From an uncultured Spirochaetaceae bacterium (GTDB lineage Bacteria > Spirochaetota > Spirochaetia > Sphaerochaetales > Sphaerochaetaceae), in NCBI GenBank assembly GCA_944392985.1, contig CALXYL010000005.1, forward strand, positions 1-64,000: a stretch of DNA of 64,000 bases, read 5' to 3'. Below, one piece after another: positions 1 to 8,769 of this stretch. Position 1 is the stretch's first letter; every line of letters begins with the position of its first letter. A program made the position numbers and the translations under genes. The notes under the pieces were generated by a model that was given only the letters and a program-made list of their open reading frames with translations, searched no databases and had not been told where the DNA came from.

Positions 1-15
1 TATTGGTTAGATAAA

Positions 16-64
16 CCCGGCTATGATTGGCTGTTTTTCCCCGGCTACGGTTGGCTTTATTTTA
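16..64. repeat. two tandem 24-base units
   Basis: CCCGGCTATGATTGGCT and CCCGGCTACGGTTGGCT recur 24 bases apart with T-rich tails. The length is a multiple of three and both read PGYxWLxF in frame 1, suggesting a coding repeat cut by the window edge. Confidence 0.5.
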
Positions 65-245
65 CCGTCCCCAACAGGATAAGGATACAAATAATGCAAG
101 TAAGCCGTATTATGCAATCTATGTTTATCAGAATAATGACGAAGCAGAGTATCAGGTTTCTGTCATCGGAACGCTTGCTGCAGAGTCTGCAACAAATGAT
201 GGAGATAAGGGAGGGGCTACCTACAGCGTAACTGCTGCGGAATAA
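27..245 (+). pseudogene. possible 3' fragment of a repeat-containing gene
   Basis: This frame opens with a TTG, has stops just upstream at 12-14 and 24-26, and runs to a TAA at 243-245. The part from about 80 on reads like a real, acidic C-terminus. Bases 16-64 hold two near-identical 24-base units that in frame 1 (open from base 1) translate as PGYDWLFF and PGYGWLYF. The simplest reading is a gene entering from the left in frame 1 that shifts to frame 3 near the CCCC run at about 68. Alternatively the repeats are noncoding and this is a short independent gene. A clear terminator follows. The family is not recognised. Confidence 0.3.
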
Positions 246-266
246 AAGCCATAATCATCGTTTAGA

Positions 267-310
267 GAGGATGCCTGTTTTACTATCCAGACAAGGCATC
301 CTCATTTTTT
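267..310 (+). terminator. Rho-independent terminator
   Basis: A 10-bp stem (GAGGATGCCT at 267-276 pairing with AGGCATCCTC at 294-303) is followed by six T at 305-310. It sits just after the stop at 245 and shows that transcription enters from the left edge. Confidence 0.85.
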
Positions 311-335
311 ATATTTTGCTCATTGCTTTTTTTTT

Positions 336-397
336 CCTAATCTTGCCGATTCTTTTTTCCTAATCTTGCCGATTCTTTTTTCCTAATCTTGCCGATT
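336..397. repeat. three 23-bp direct repeats upstream of the DUF4143 ATPase
   Basis: CCTAATCTTGCCGATT occurs at 336, 359 and 382, separated by C plus T-runs, giving an exact 23-bp period. Each unit holds a small dyad, AATC-TTGCC-GATT. The third copy contains TTGCCG (389-394), which can act as the -35 of the promoter of the gene at 425 (18-bp spacer to TATCAT at 413-418). This arrangement fits an array of operators, possibly for autorepression. That role is inference. Confidence 0.8.
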
Positions 398-412
398 GTT
401 TATTTTTGGTGG

Positions 413-418
413 TATCAT
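413..418 (+). promoter_or_regulatory. -10 element of the ATPase gene, leaderless
   Basis: TATCAT ends 6 bases before the ATG at 425, so transcription should begin at or next to the start codon. The likely -35 is TTGCCG at 389-394, inside the third 23-bp repeat. Confidence 0.55.
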
Positions 419-424
419 ATTGCT

Positions 425-1690
425 ATGGTTGCTTATCTTACGAGGCTGATTGATAGAAAACTCGATGTGTGGCTGAATACCTTTGGTGCTGTTTCCATTG
501 AAGGACCTAAATGGAGTGGCAAGACAATGACATGTGAACAGCGGGCGAAGAGTGCTTTCTATTTTACAAGAAGGCCGGGAGAGGCGGATCCTTATGAGCT
601 TGCCATGCTTGATTCATCGTACGTATTTGAAGGGGAGAAACCCCGTTTGATTGATGAGTGGCAGGTGATGCCGGAGATATGGGACATGGTGAGGGCAGAT
701 GTCGATATGCATCGAGGAGAGAAGGGTCTGTATCTTCTGACTGGATCCTCTGTCCTCCCACAGAAAAGCAGGAATAAGAATCAGATCCGCCATAGTGGAG
801 CAGGACGTATTGCTTCTCTGAAAATGTCCACTATGTCCTTGTATGAAACTGGTGATTCTTCTGGTGCTGTCAGCCTGTTGTCACTTTTCGATGGAGAAAC
901 CGTAAAGGATGATATCCGCAGAACCTCACTCAAGGATATTGTACGGTTCATCGTAAGGGGTGGCTGGCCTGGTAATCTTGGCATGGAAGATGCTTCAATA
1001 ATACCAGCGGATTATATTGAAAGGGTTTATACGGCAGAGCTTGATAAGCTGGATTTCAGGGTGGATCAGACGAAATTCCGTCATCTGATGCTTTCCCTTG
1101 CGCGCAATGAGAGTACGGTATGCTCCATTTCGACGCTCGCTAAGGATGCCGGAGGAAATGGCAGGTCTCTTGATGAGGCTACTGTCAGTACATACCTTGA
1201 TATAATCGACAGCCTTTATCTGAGGGCAGATCAGGAAGCATTCTCCCCGGATTTCAGATCCCGTACGCGGCTTAAGATCGGCGTCAAACGGCATTTCGCT
1301 GATCCTTCTCTTCCCGCAGCTATCATTGGTGCAAATGAAAAGAATCTCATGGATGATCTACAGTATCTTGGATTCCTGTTTGAGAGTCTTGCTGAACATG
1401 ATCTCAGGATCTATGCCGAAGCGGCTGGAGGGCGGCTGTTTCATTATCAGGATTATGATAATGATGAAGTGGATGCGGTTGTCGCTTTGGATGATGGACG
1501 ATATGGCCTGATAGAGATCAAGCTGGGTTATGAAGGCGTTGCAGAAAAGGCGGCTTCGAGCCTTTTGAAGGTTGCGGCCAAACTTGAAAGGAAGCCATCC
1601 TTCCTTGCGGTTGTGTCGGGGATGGCCGCAGCACCTGCCAGAAGAAGCGATGGTGTCTACGTCATCCCCATTGTCTCGCTTGGGCCCTGA
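425..1690 (+). CDS. AAA ATPase with C-terminal DUF4143 domain
   Basis: This 421-residue protein has a P-loop near its start (EGPKWSGKT, about residues 26-34), a Walker B-like RLIDEWQ near 75, and a C-terminal DUF4143 region. The latter carries a PD-(D/E)XK-like pattern: VDAVV, then GLIEIKLG about 15 residues later. Proteins of this kind are abundant, often in many copies, in host-associated anaerobes, and their role is unknown; a DNA-linked or stress function is usually guessed. I chose ATG 425 because an upstream TTG at 389 lies within the repeats and because a -10 box sits 6 bases before 425. It ends one base before the convergent oxidoreductase gene. Confidence 0.85.
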   Translation: MVAYLTRLIDRKLDVWLNTFGAVSIEGPKWSGKTMTCEQRAKSAFYFTRRPGEADPYELAMLDSSYVFEGEKPRLIDEWQVMPEIWDMVRADVDMHRGEKGLYLLTGSSVLPQKSRNKNQIRHSGAGRIASLKMSTMSLYETGDSSGAVSLLSLFDGETVKDDIRRTSLKDIVRFIVRGGWPGNLGMEDASIIPADYIERVYTAELDKLDFRVDQTKFRHLMLSLARNESTVCSISTLAKDAGGNGRSLDEATVSTYLDIIDSLYLRADQEAFSPDFRSRTRLKIGVKRHFADPSLPAAIIGANEKNLMDDLQYLGFLFESLAEHDLRIYAEAAGGRLFHYQDYDNDEVDAVVALDDGRYGLIEIKLGYEGVAEKAASSLLKVAAKLERKPSFLAVVSGMAAAPARRSDGVYVIPIVSLGP

Positions 1691-1691
1691 A

Positions 1692-2684
1692 TCAGGCTTT
1701 CAGCTCATAGCCCAGCTTTATTCCCCAGACAGAACGCAGGGCATCTGTTATGCGGAGCACCCTGAGTGTCTCCCTCCATGGCATCGCCTCCGGTTCTGTC
1801 CTTCCTTCTGCGATGGCAGCTGCGGCGGCATCGAGCTCATACTCATAGCCGTTGATCTCATGGGTGATCTGGATCGTCTCCTTGAGCACAGCGGGTCTAT
1901 CGGCAGAGTATATCCTGATGATTTCGGGATTGTTCACGTTCTCTACTTCGATCATGCCCTCTGTACCGCAGATGATGCCTCTTCTGTCGGATACGCATTC
2001 AGCATCGGAGAAGATCGTCGCGGCCGCGCCTGACTCGAATGTGAAGGAGATCATATTCCTTCTGTCGACACCCCCTTCGCTCTTCACCGCAAGTCCTGAC
2101 ATCGAGGAGATGGGATCGCCTTCTGTTGCCATCAGGACGAAGTTGAGAGGGTAGACACCGACATCAAGCAGAGCGCCTCCGCCAAGTGCAGGATCAGAGA
2201 TGCGCGGTTTCTGGAGTATCTTGTATCCGAGGTTTGCAGTGATGGATGTTATACGTCCGATCCGTCCCGATGAGATGATGTCATTGATCATCTTCCGCGA
2301 TGGCATATAACGCGTCCAGATCGCCTCTGCAACATACAGATGCTTCTCGGATGCAAGGGCGAATACCTCTTCCGCCTCCTTCTCGTTGATGCAGAATGCC
2401 TTCTCGGCGAGTATGTTCTTTCCGTGCCTGAGGGCTTCCATCATCTGGTCATGGTGGAATGCGTGCGGAGTCGCTACATAGACAAGCTCCACATCCTTGT
2501 CCTCATAAAGCTCCTCATACGATCCATAGGCCTTGCTTACGCCGAAGCGTGATGCGAATTCCTCTGCCTTTGCCTTGTCGCGGCTCGCGACGGCTTCGAT
2601 CGAAACCCTGCCAGGCATCTTCACCATTGTGCCTGCGAGGGTCGCTGCGATATTCCCGCATCCGATAATCCCGATTCTGAGCAT
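1692..2684 (-). CDS. Gfo/Idh/MocA-family oxidoreductase
   Basis: This 330-residue protein begins with a Rossmann nucleotide-binding loop (IGIIGCGNIAATLAG), followed by VYVATPHAFHHDQ and the family's EKP-type motif as AEKAF near residue 95. Gfo/Idh/MocA enzymes oxidise or reduce sugars and cyclitols with NAD(P); the substrate cannot be told from sequence. The nearest generic match is dihydrodiol or 1,5-anhydrofructose dehydrogenase-like proteins. The start ATG has an AGGAG ribosome binding site, and a TATAAT on the minus strand (2708-2713) lies upstream. It is transcribed alone, divergent from the acidic protein at 2770. Confidence 0.9.
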   Translation of the reverse strand: MLRIGIIGCGNIAATLAGTMVKMPGRVSIEAVASRDKAKAEEFASRFGVSKAYGSYEELYEDKDVELVYVATPHAFHHDQMMEALRHGKNILAEKAFCINEKEAEEVFALASEKHLYVAEAIWTRYMPSRKMINDIISSGRIGRITSITANLGYKILQKPRISDPALGGGALLDVGVYPLNFVLMATEGDPISSMSGLAVKSEGGVDRRNMISFTFESGAAATIFSDAECVSDRRGIICGTEGMIEVENVNNPEIIRIYSADRPAVLKETIQITHEINGYEYELDAAAAAIAEGRTEPEAMPWRETLRVLRITDALRSVWGIKLGYELKA

Positions 2685-2707
2685 TTGTCTTTTCTCCTAT
2701 GCTGTTG

Positions 2708-2751
2708 ATTATAACATGCGTGTGGCCTAATGGAGAGATTCCCGTTATAAT
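2708..2751. promoter_or_regulatory. divergent promoter pair
   Basis: A minus-strand TATAAT (complement of 2708-2713) serves the oxidoreductase and a plus-strand TATAAT (2746-2751) serves the gene at 2770. The -35 boxes are weak for both. Confidence 0.5.
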
Positions 2752-2769
2752 CGGCATCAGGAGATTGCT

Positions 2770-5616
2770 GTGGATCCTCTTTTTGCAGATTTTCGATCCC
2801 TTTCATCCATGACACGGGAGAAAGCGGACAAAAACATCCAGGAAGCGCTGAATTATCTCAGGCTTGATTTCCGTAATCTGGGTATCATCATCGGCCAGTA
2901 TCATCCTCTTGAAGTGCTTAAGATGGCAGCCTGGGAATCCCGGAGGATCTCACGCACGAAGGCGAAGGAACCGATAGCCGCGGCTACAGGAAGGCTGCTT
3001 CCGGTGCTTCTCCAGTCGATTGTGCAGAGTACCTTCTATGACGCCTCCCATATCTCCGGTTCCCGTGATATCAAGGAGAAGGACTGGCAGCGGATCAGAA
3101 CACTTGCAGATGATGTCACGAAAAGGCTTCTCAGAAGCATTGAAAGCTATGCTGTCCTGATGGTCAGGACCGGACGTATCGATGAAAGCAATGCCGAGCT
3201 TTACCGGACAACGCTCTTTGAGGAGGCATTTCCTCCAGAGGAGGATGTGGATCGCATAGAGAAGCTCTCCTATCTGACATATGCTTCAATGCAGTCCTCG
3301 TCTGAGATCATCAATGAAAGATACGGGGCATCTCCAGAGGTCCTTATCGATGGGATGTACAAAGTGATAAGGCGCGGTCTGGAAGGCATAGACAGGCTTT
3401 CTGAGGAAGCAAGCATCTACAAGGCAGAGGTCGAGACGCTGATCGCACAGAAGAGGGCCGCAGATCCGACGCGCATCGTCTCTGAGGAGGATCTTATCCA
3501 TGAGATCATCAGGGAGAACGGCTGGGAGATGCGTGTGAAGCGCCTTGCCGGTGAAAGGGATGATTTCGATCTCTTCCGGCCTGAGTTCGCCGCGAACCTT
3601 CCTTCAAAGACGTATCAGGCGCTATCTGCTGCACCGGGAACCCTTGATATCGACAAGATGATGCTCAAGGGGCTCTGGCCGGCAACGGTGTATCCATTCC
3701 TCCGTTTCGGCGATATGTACTTCTCTTTTGTCTCGGAGCATATCCAGTCATATAGCCTGAGGATACTCCAGGAGACGGCAGGGCTTCCGCTGCAGTACAC
3801 GGAAGCAACGCTTGAGGCGCTGCGCCAGATCTTCACTGAAACAGATGACGAGTCCGTCTATTCCTTCGATGGAAACAAGGTCGATGTCCAGATCCTTTCA
3901 TCGCTGGTTGAGGTCAATGCATTCACATCCCCTGATCTCTTCCAGTCCCGTATAGTGAGAAGGGCGGAGGAGATGAACAGGAAGCCCAGCATCGGGCATA
4001 AGGAGCTCTTTGTTGAGCCTGATGATTTCGAGGATCTCCATCAGATCTCTGATGGCATATTCTCCTCCTCTTCCTATTTCCTTATCAGATCTGCATCCAT
4101 TCCTGAGAAGAGGACATCATTCTATCGGGCTGTATTCGGTCAGCTTGAGATGCCGGAACCAACTGAGTTCGATGCCATCATCGATCCGGATGAGGTGGAG
4201 AAGGAGATCCCGGAGGATGATGATGTCCTCTCTGACAGCATCACCGATGAATATGAGTATGAGGTGGAGGATGAGGACGAGAAGGAAAGGGAGATAGAGG
4301 AACGGGAGAAGGCTCTTGAAGAGGAGATCCCGGAGGATCGGCTTGATTATGAGAAGAGCGTTGAGCTCGAGAAGCTCGCTGATAAGTATGCGCTCACCAG
4401 TGATATCATCAGGCGCGACGAGGAAGCCGAGGCGGAAGCCGATGAGTATGAGAAGGAACTCGATGATGATGACTTCCTGTATGATGATGACAGCGAGGAT
4501 CATGATGAGATACATGATGATGTCGATCCAGAGGCTGAGAAGATCTATGATGAGGCAGAGAAAGAAGATACATATTCTGATGAAAGCTACAGTGATCCAG
4601 ATCAGCTGACATTCCTCGATGACCTTCTATCGGATGATGGTGAGGAGGATGAGGTTTCCCGTCTTGCGGATGAGGAGCTTGCCTCAGAGGATGAGGAGGA
4701 ATTCGAGAGATCAGAGAAGGAAGCCGAGGCCTTCCTTGAAAGCAGCCAGAGCGCGATTCCCGCAGCTTCTATCCAGCAGGCATCCGATGCTGATGAAGCT
4801 GATAATCCTCCCGAAGCTGAAATGGATGACTTCCCATGTTTCTCTGAAATGAAGGAAGAGCCATCCTCTCCTGAAACTGAGCACTCTCCTGCAGAGCCTC
4901 CTGCTGATGAAGTCCTGCCGGATGAGCAGGGAGAGCTTCTGTCGGAATCTGATGAGATCGTCGTGGATAGCGAGGTTCCTGCTTCACCTTTGGAGGAGTC
5001 TCCAGAAACAGAGCCGGTACAGGAGAACGCAGAAGATGAAAAGGAGGCTCCCGATGATGACATTCAGCCAGAGACGACTGAATCGCTCATTGACAAGGGG
5101 CTTGTGAAGCCTGTCGAGCTTGCAGGGGGCGGAAGGGTATTCGTCATGACCGAGGCGCCCGTGCCTGAGACGGAGGCAAGGACAGAAAAGAGGCTTCCGG
5201 GAATACTCGAGGCAATCGCTTCACGTCTTGATGGGAAGAGCGCTTTCAGGGAATTCCTTTCTGAGGCTGAGGATGATGTCATCGATTACCTTGGCGGTGT
5301 CATCAGGTCAAGCTGGGAAAAGCAGGTGTCAGATGGCAAGGATAAGCTCTTCTCAATCTATGATTATTCCATTTCCGTGATCATCGCTGCCAACAAGGTC
5401 AATGATGAGCTCAGGCGTGAGGAGCTGCTGAATAACGCAGGGGCTGTGATGTATTCCAGACATAAGGAGCAGTGGAATGCTCTCATCATCTCAATCAATG
5501 ATGATTTCGAGCTCATCGATGCCTATGAGAAGGTCATTTCCCCCTCATCATTCTCCGTATCGAACTGGAAGATATGCAGGATGATCGGAGAGCAGCTTAT
5601 CGCGAGGGGCAGATAA
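2770..5616 (+). CDS. large acidic protein of unknown function
   Basis: The 948-residue protein starts at a GTG with AGGAG six bases upstream. Three zones are visible: residues 1 to about 460, helical and of normal composition; about 460 to 770, extremely rich in Asp and Glu with runs such as EIPEDDD and DDDDFLYDDD; and about 770 to 948, which again looks folded. There is no signal peptide or membrane segment. I do not recognise the family. The acidic zone could be a flexible linker, a metal or basic-protein binding surface, or a DNA mimic. It overlaps the next gene by one base (TAATG) and heads the 2770-7424 operon. Confidence 0.85.
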   Translation: MDPLFADFRSLSSMTREKADKNIQEALNYLRLDFRNLGIIIGQYHPLEVLKMAAWESRRISRTKAKEPIAAATGRLLPVLLQSIVQSTFYDASHISGSRDIKEKDWQRIRTLADDVTKRLLRSIESYAVLMVRTGRIDESNAELYRTTLFEEAFPPEEDVDRIEKLSYLTYASMQSSSEIINERYGASPEVLIDGMYKVIRRGLEGIDRLSEEASIYKAEVETLIAQKRAADPTRIVSEEDLIHEIIRENGWEMRVKRLAGERDDFDLFRPEFAANLPSKTYQALSAAPGTLDIDKMMLKGLWPATVYPFLRFGDMYFSFVSEHIQSYSLRILQETAGLPLQYTEATLEALRQIFTETDDESVYSFDGNKVDVQILSSLVEVNAFTSPDLFQSRIVRRAEEMNRKPSIGHKELFVEPDDFEDLHQISDGIFSSSSYFLIRSASIPEKRTSFYRAVFGQLEMPEPTEFDAIIDPDEVEKEIPEDDDVLSDSITDEYEYEVEDEDEKEREIEEREKALEEEIPEDRLDYEKSVELEKLADKYALTSDIIRRDEEAEAEADEYEKELDDDDFLYDDDSEDHDEIHDDVDPEAEKIYDEAEKEDTYSDESYSDPDQLTFLDDLLSDDGEEDEVSRLADEELASEDEEEFERSEKEAEAFLESSQSAIPAASIQQASDADEADNPPEAEMDDFPCFSEMKEEPSSPETEHSPAEPPADEVLPDEQGELLSESDEIVVDSEVPASPLEESPETEPVQENAEDEKEAPDDDIQPETTESLIDKGLVKPVELAGGGRVFVMTEAPVPETEARTEKRLPGILEAIASRLDGKSAFREFLSEAEDDVIDYLGGVIRSSWEKQVSDGKDKLFSIYDYSISVIIAANKVNDELRREELLNNAGAVMYSRHKEQWNALIISINDDFELIDAYEKVISPSSFSVSNWKICRMIGEQLIARGR

Positions 5617-6392
5617 TGGACAGAGCCGGTCTTGAAGCGCGTTTTGAGGCAGCGAAGCGCATAGCCCATAAAGCTGCTCTCTTCCTCCTTTCCCATGAGG
5701 ATCTTCGCTCGGAGATCTCAGAGAAGGCTGAGAATGATTATGTGACATCTGCGGACAAGGAGTGCGAGCGGCTGATCATAGATGAGATCTCATCAGAGTT
5801 CCCGGATGATGGGATCCATGGGGAGGAAAGCGGTGACAGCAGCCATGGAATGGAGAGGAAATGGATCATAGATCCTATCGATGGAACAGTGGATTTCATG
5901 GCATCTTTTCCGGATTACACCATTTCCATCGCATTCCAGGATGAGGATGGGCTGGCTCTTGGTGTTGTGATGGTTCCCCGCCAGAATGAGGAGTTCTCCG
6001 CGCTGCGGGGTGGGGGAGCCTTCCTGAATGGCAAGCCCATCCATACCGATGAGAAAACCCCGCTAGGAGAGACTCTTGCGATCCTGGTACCGCCGCATCG
6101 TCATCACAGTCTCCTTCATGCGTATATGGAGAGGATGGAACGCTTCTATTCCTTCGTTTCGGATATGCGTTCTCTGGGAAGCGCCGCGATTTCTCTCTGC
6201 TATGTGGCCAGTGGGCGCTGCTCCGTATATTATGAGATCGGGCTGCACATCTATGATATAGCCGCAGGGGCTGTTATCCTTACCGAAGCGGGTGGCTGTC
6301 TTTCCCTTGTTGAGAAGGAAGGCGATTGGATAGAGGTCGCAGCCTCTTCCAGAAAGGCTCATGGGAAGCTATTGGAGACAATCAATGGTTAA
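5616..6392 (+). CDS. inositol-monophosphatase family phosphatase
   Basis: This 258-residue enzyme shows the full metal site of the family: GEESG near residue 68, DPIDGT near 86, and YDIAAGAVILTEAGG near the C-terminus. Members dephosphorylate inositol 1-phosphate, fructose 1,6-bisphosphate or PAP, using Mg2+. ATG 5616 overlaps the stop of the acidic protein, so the two are translationally coupled. It overlaps the following HAD gene by 8 bases. Substrate is unknown; a CysQ or SuhB role is equally possible. Confidence 0.9.
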   Translation: MDRAGLEARFEAAKRIAHKAALFLLSHEDLRSEISEKAENDYVTSADKECERLIIDEISSEFPDDGIHGEESGDSSHGMERKWIIDPIDGTVDFMASFPDYTISIAFQDEDGLALGVVMVPRQNEEFSALRGGGAFLNGKPIHTDEKTPLGETLAILVPPHRHHSLLHAYMERMERFYSFVSDMRSLGSAAISLCYVASGRCSVYYEIGLHIYDIAAGAVILTEAGGCLSLVEKEGDWIEVAASSRKAHGKLLETING

Positions 6393-7044
6393 GGCAGCGC
6401 TCTTTGATTTCGACGGTACCCTTGCCGATTCCTCCGAAGGTATCTTCCGCACAGCGCTTCTTACGGTAAGGAAGCTGGGAATCACCAGGGAGTATTCCGA
6501 TGAGGAGCTTCGGCGCTTTGTCGGCCCACCGCTCCGCGATTGCTTCCGTATCGCATTCTCCCTTGATGAGGAATACCTTGATGATGCTCTGAGGATCTAC
6601 AGGGAGGAGTATGACAGGTCCGGGCGGTTCGGGATGCATCTCTATCCAGGGATGAAGGAGACGCTTGAGGATCTTAAAGCAATGGGGCTTCGGCTTGGAG
6701 TCGCTTCCTATAAGAATGAACATCTCGTAAAGGCTTGTCTGGAGTATCTTGGCGTTGCGGGTCTTTTCGATTCGGCGCATGGCTCATCACTGGAGGAGGA
6801 TCTTACTAAGGGGGATATCATCAGGATGACGCTCGCAGATCTCGCTGCAGAAGGAGATGAGGTTGTCATGATCGGTGATACCCAGGCTGATCAGAAAGGT
6901 GCAGATGAGGCCGGCACGCTCTTCGTCGGCGTGTCATATGGTTTCGGATTCCAGCACCGTGATGCTGAAAACGGAATCCTCATGGCATCTTCACCGTCAG
7001 GGATTGTCGGTATCATAAGGAATATGAATGGAGGAATGATATGA
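6385..7044 (+). CDS. HAD-superfamily phosphatase, phosphoglycolate-phosphatase-like
   Basis: This 219-residue protein carries the HAD motifs: DFDGTLADS at the N-terminus (nucleophile Asp), a SYKNE motif II near 110, and [13 protein letters not shown] near 165. Family members hydrolyse small phosphates such as 2-phosphoglycolate or pyrophosphate. The start at 6385 places the DxDGT motif near residue 8, as is usual. It is coupled upstream to the inositol-phosphatase-like gene (8-base overlap) and downstream to ridA (ATGA overlap). Confidence 0.9.
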   Translation: MVKAALFDFDGTLADSSEGIFRTALLTVRKLGITREYSDEELRRFVGPPLRDCFRIAFSLDEEYLDDALRIYREEYDRSGRFGMHLYPGMKETLEDLKAMGLRLGVASYKNEHLVKACLEYLGVAGLFDSAHGSSLEEDLTKGDIIRMTLADLAAEGDEVVMIGDTQADQKGADEAGTLFVGVSYGFGFQHRDAENGILMASSPSGIVGIIRNMNGGMI

Positions 7045-7424
7045 TCGTAAAAGTCGAGACAAAGGCGGCTCCAGCAGCCATCGGACCCTATAGCCAGGCA
7101 GTGAAGGCAAACGGAATGGTGTTTGCATCGGGCCAGATCCCAATCGACCCCGCGACGGGAAGCATCGTTGAGGGATGCGCTGCCGATCAGGCAAGGCAGG
7201 TGTTCAGAAACATCAAGGCTGTGCTTGAAGCTGCGGGTACCAGCATTGAGAAGGTCGTGAAGGCGACAGTGTTCCTGAAGGATATGGGTGACTTCGCTTC
7301 TGTCAATGAGGTTTACAGCGAGGCATTCAAGGATGCGCCTGTCCTTCCAGCGCGCTCTGCTGTTGCAGTGAAGACCCTGCCGAAGGATGTGCAGGTCGAG
7401 ATCGAGGTCATAGCACTGCAGTAA
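7041..7424 (+). CDS. ridA: RidA family enamine/imine deaminase
   Basis: At 127 residues this is the normal RidA length, with the signature AAIGPYSQA near residue 12, ASGQIPIDP, and the C-terminal [14 protein letters not shown] containing the active-site region. RidA hydrolyses reactive 2-aminoacrylate and related enamines made by PLP-dependent enzymes. It is the last gene of the 2770-7424 operon, starting within the ATGA overlap with the HAD gene, and is followed by a hairpin. Confidence 0.95.
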   Translation: MIVKVETKAAPAAIGPYSQAVKANGMVFASGQIPIDPATGSIVEGCAADQARQVFRNIKAVLEAAGTSIEKVVKATVFLKDMGDFASVNEVYSEAFKDAPVLPARSAVAVKTLPKDVQVEIEVIALQ

Positions 7425-7427
7425 GAA

Positions 7428-7450
7428 GAAGGCGCCATGACGGCGCCTTC
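7428..7450. terminator. hairpin shared by convergent ridA and fucO
   Basis: A 9-bp GC-rich stem, GAAGGCGCC at 7428-7436 with GGCGCCTTC at 7442-7450, lies between two convergent stops. T-rich sequence follows only on the minus-strand side (TTCTTCTTA), so it suits fucO better. Confidence 0.6.
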
Positions 7451-7467
7451 GCATATCAGGGGTTCCC

Positions 7468-8616
7468 TTATTTCATTATCTTCCTGAAGAGTGCCTTGAA
7501 ATCCTCGATGGAAGCATCCTTCGGGTTTCCGGGAGCACATGCATCCGCTGCAGCGCTCTCTGAGAGGAACTGAAGATCCTCCTCCTTGATTGCATCGAGC
7601 TTCTCAGGGATTCCTACGTCCTTTGAAAGCTGCCTTACGGCGTCGACTGCTGCCTTGCGGTACTCGTCCTGTGACATTGAGTCAACACCCTTCACTCCCA
7701 TCGCCCTCGCGATCTCCCTGTACTTCTCGCCTGTGGCTTCCGCGTTGAACTCCATGACGATAGGAAGCATCATCGCGCATGCGACTCCGTGCGGTGTGTC
7801 ATATACAGCACCAAGCGTATGAGCCATCGAGTGAGCGATTCCAAGACCGACATTCGAGAAGCCCATTCCCGCGATATACTGGCCGAGAGCCATATCCTTC
7901 TTGCCCTCTGCATCCCCTGCCACGGATGACCTGAGGCTCCTAGTGATGATCTCGATAGCCTTGAGATGGAACATATCTGTCATTTCCCACGCGGCCTTTG
8001 TCGTATAGCCTTCGATCGCATGTGTCAGGGCATCCATTCCTGTTGCGGCGGTGAGGCTCTTAGGCATGGTAGCCATCATATCGGGATCGACTACAGCGAC
8101 AACCGGCATGTCATGCGGATCGACGCAGACGAACTTCCTCTTCTTCTGCACATCGGTGATGACGTAGTTGATCGTGACCTCTGCTGCTGTTCCCGCGGTT
8201 GTAGGTACTGCGATGATAGGAGTGCAGGGGTTCTTCGTCGGGGCTGTCCCCTCAAGGCTCCTGACATCTTCGAACTCAGGGTTTGCGATGATGATTCCGA
8301 TTGCCTTGGCTGTATCCATTGAGCTTCCACCGCCGATGGCGACGATGCAGTCTGCCGCGGCATCCTTGAATGCCTGCACACCGTGCTGGACATTCTCGAT
8401 TGTCGGATTTGCCTTGATATCCGTGTAAAGAGAGTATGCGATTCCCGCTTCATCAAGCACGTCGGTGACTTTCTTCGTCACTCCGAACTTCACAAGATCA
8501 GGATCGGAGCACACAAATGCCTTTGCAAAGCCCCTTGCCTTGATTTCCGCTGCGATTTCCTTTATCGCTCCGCTTCCATGATAGGAAGTCTCGTTGAGCA
8601 TGATTCTGTTTGCCAT
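7468..8616 (-). CDS. fucO: lactaldehyde reductase (Fe-dependent alcohol dehydrogenase)
   Basis: This 382-residue protein closely follows E. coli FucO along its whole length: MANRIMLNET at the start, IAIGGGSSMDTAKAIGI (NAD loop), TTAGTAAEVTINYVITD, GMDALTHAIEGY and the iron-binding AHSMAHTLGAVYDTPHG. FucO reduces lactaldehyde to 1,2-propanediol in fucose and rhamnose fermentation. ATG 8616 has GGAGG seven bases upstream. An in-frame upstream ATG at 8670 also has a GAGGAGG site and would add 18 residues. No fucose genes are nearby, so a general alcohol or aldehyde role is possible. Confidence 0.93.
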   Translation of the reverse strand: MANRIMLNETSYHGSGAIKEIAAEIKARGFAKAFVCSDPDLVKFGVTKKVTDVLDEAGIAYSLYTDIKANPTIENVQHGVQAFKDAAADCIVAIGGGSSMDTAKAIGIIIANPEFEDVRSLEGTAPTKNPCTPIIAVPTTAGTAAEVTINYVITDVQKKRKFVCVDPHDMPVVAVVDPDMMATMPKSLTAATGMDALTHAIEGYTTKAAWEMTDMFHLKAIEIITRSLRSSVAGDAEGKKDMALGQYIAGMGFSNVGLGIAHSMAHTLGAVYDTPHGVACAMMLPIVMEFNAEATGEKYREIARAMGVKGVDSMSQDEYRKAAVDAVRQLSKDVGIPEKLDAIKEEDLQFLSESAAADACAPGNPKDASIEDFKALFRKIMK

Positions 8617-8626
8617 GAGTATTCCT

Positions 8627-8662
8627 CCACATCGGAATATAATGGAAGAACGGAAGATGTGG
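8627..8662 (-). promoter_or_regulatory. inverted repeat around the fucO -10
   Basis: CCACATC (8627-8633) and GATGTGG (8656-8662) form 7-bp arms flanking a minus-strand TATATT (complement of 8636-8641). It could be a repressor site on the fucO promoter or an RNA stem next to its ribosome binding site. Confidence 0.35.
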
Positions 8663-8720
8663 AAGTGCATATTGCCTCCTCATTCTCAGGAAGCTGACAG
8701 TACATGTTAAGTTGACATTA

Positions 8721-8749
8721 TGGACAGCTTCGCCTCCTTCTGATATCCT
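8721..8749 (+). promoter_or_regulatory. promoter of the pyrimidine operon
   Basis: TGGACA (8721-8726), a 17-bp spacer and TATCCT (8744-8749), preceded by TGA as in an extended -10. Predicted transcription start is near 8756, just ahead of the leader ribosome binding site at 8758-8762. Confidence 0.6.
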
Positions 8750-8769
8750 ACGGCATCGGAGGTCAGAGG

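Noticed and set aside
336-397. Triple repeat as a CRISPR array
   Set aside because: The 23-bp period with T-run separators leaves no spacers of unique sequence.
389-424. TTG start for the DUF4143 ATPase
   Set aside because: It lies in the third repeat and overlaps the promoter; ATG 425 fits the leaderless layout.
4117-4612. Long antisense frames across the acidic protein
   Set aside because: They come from GAT/GAG-rich codons read backwards, giving Ile/Leu or His/Ser-rich nonsense with no ribosome binding site.
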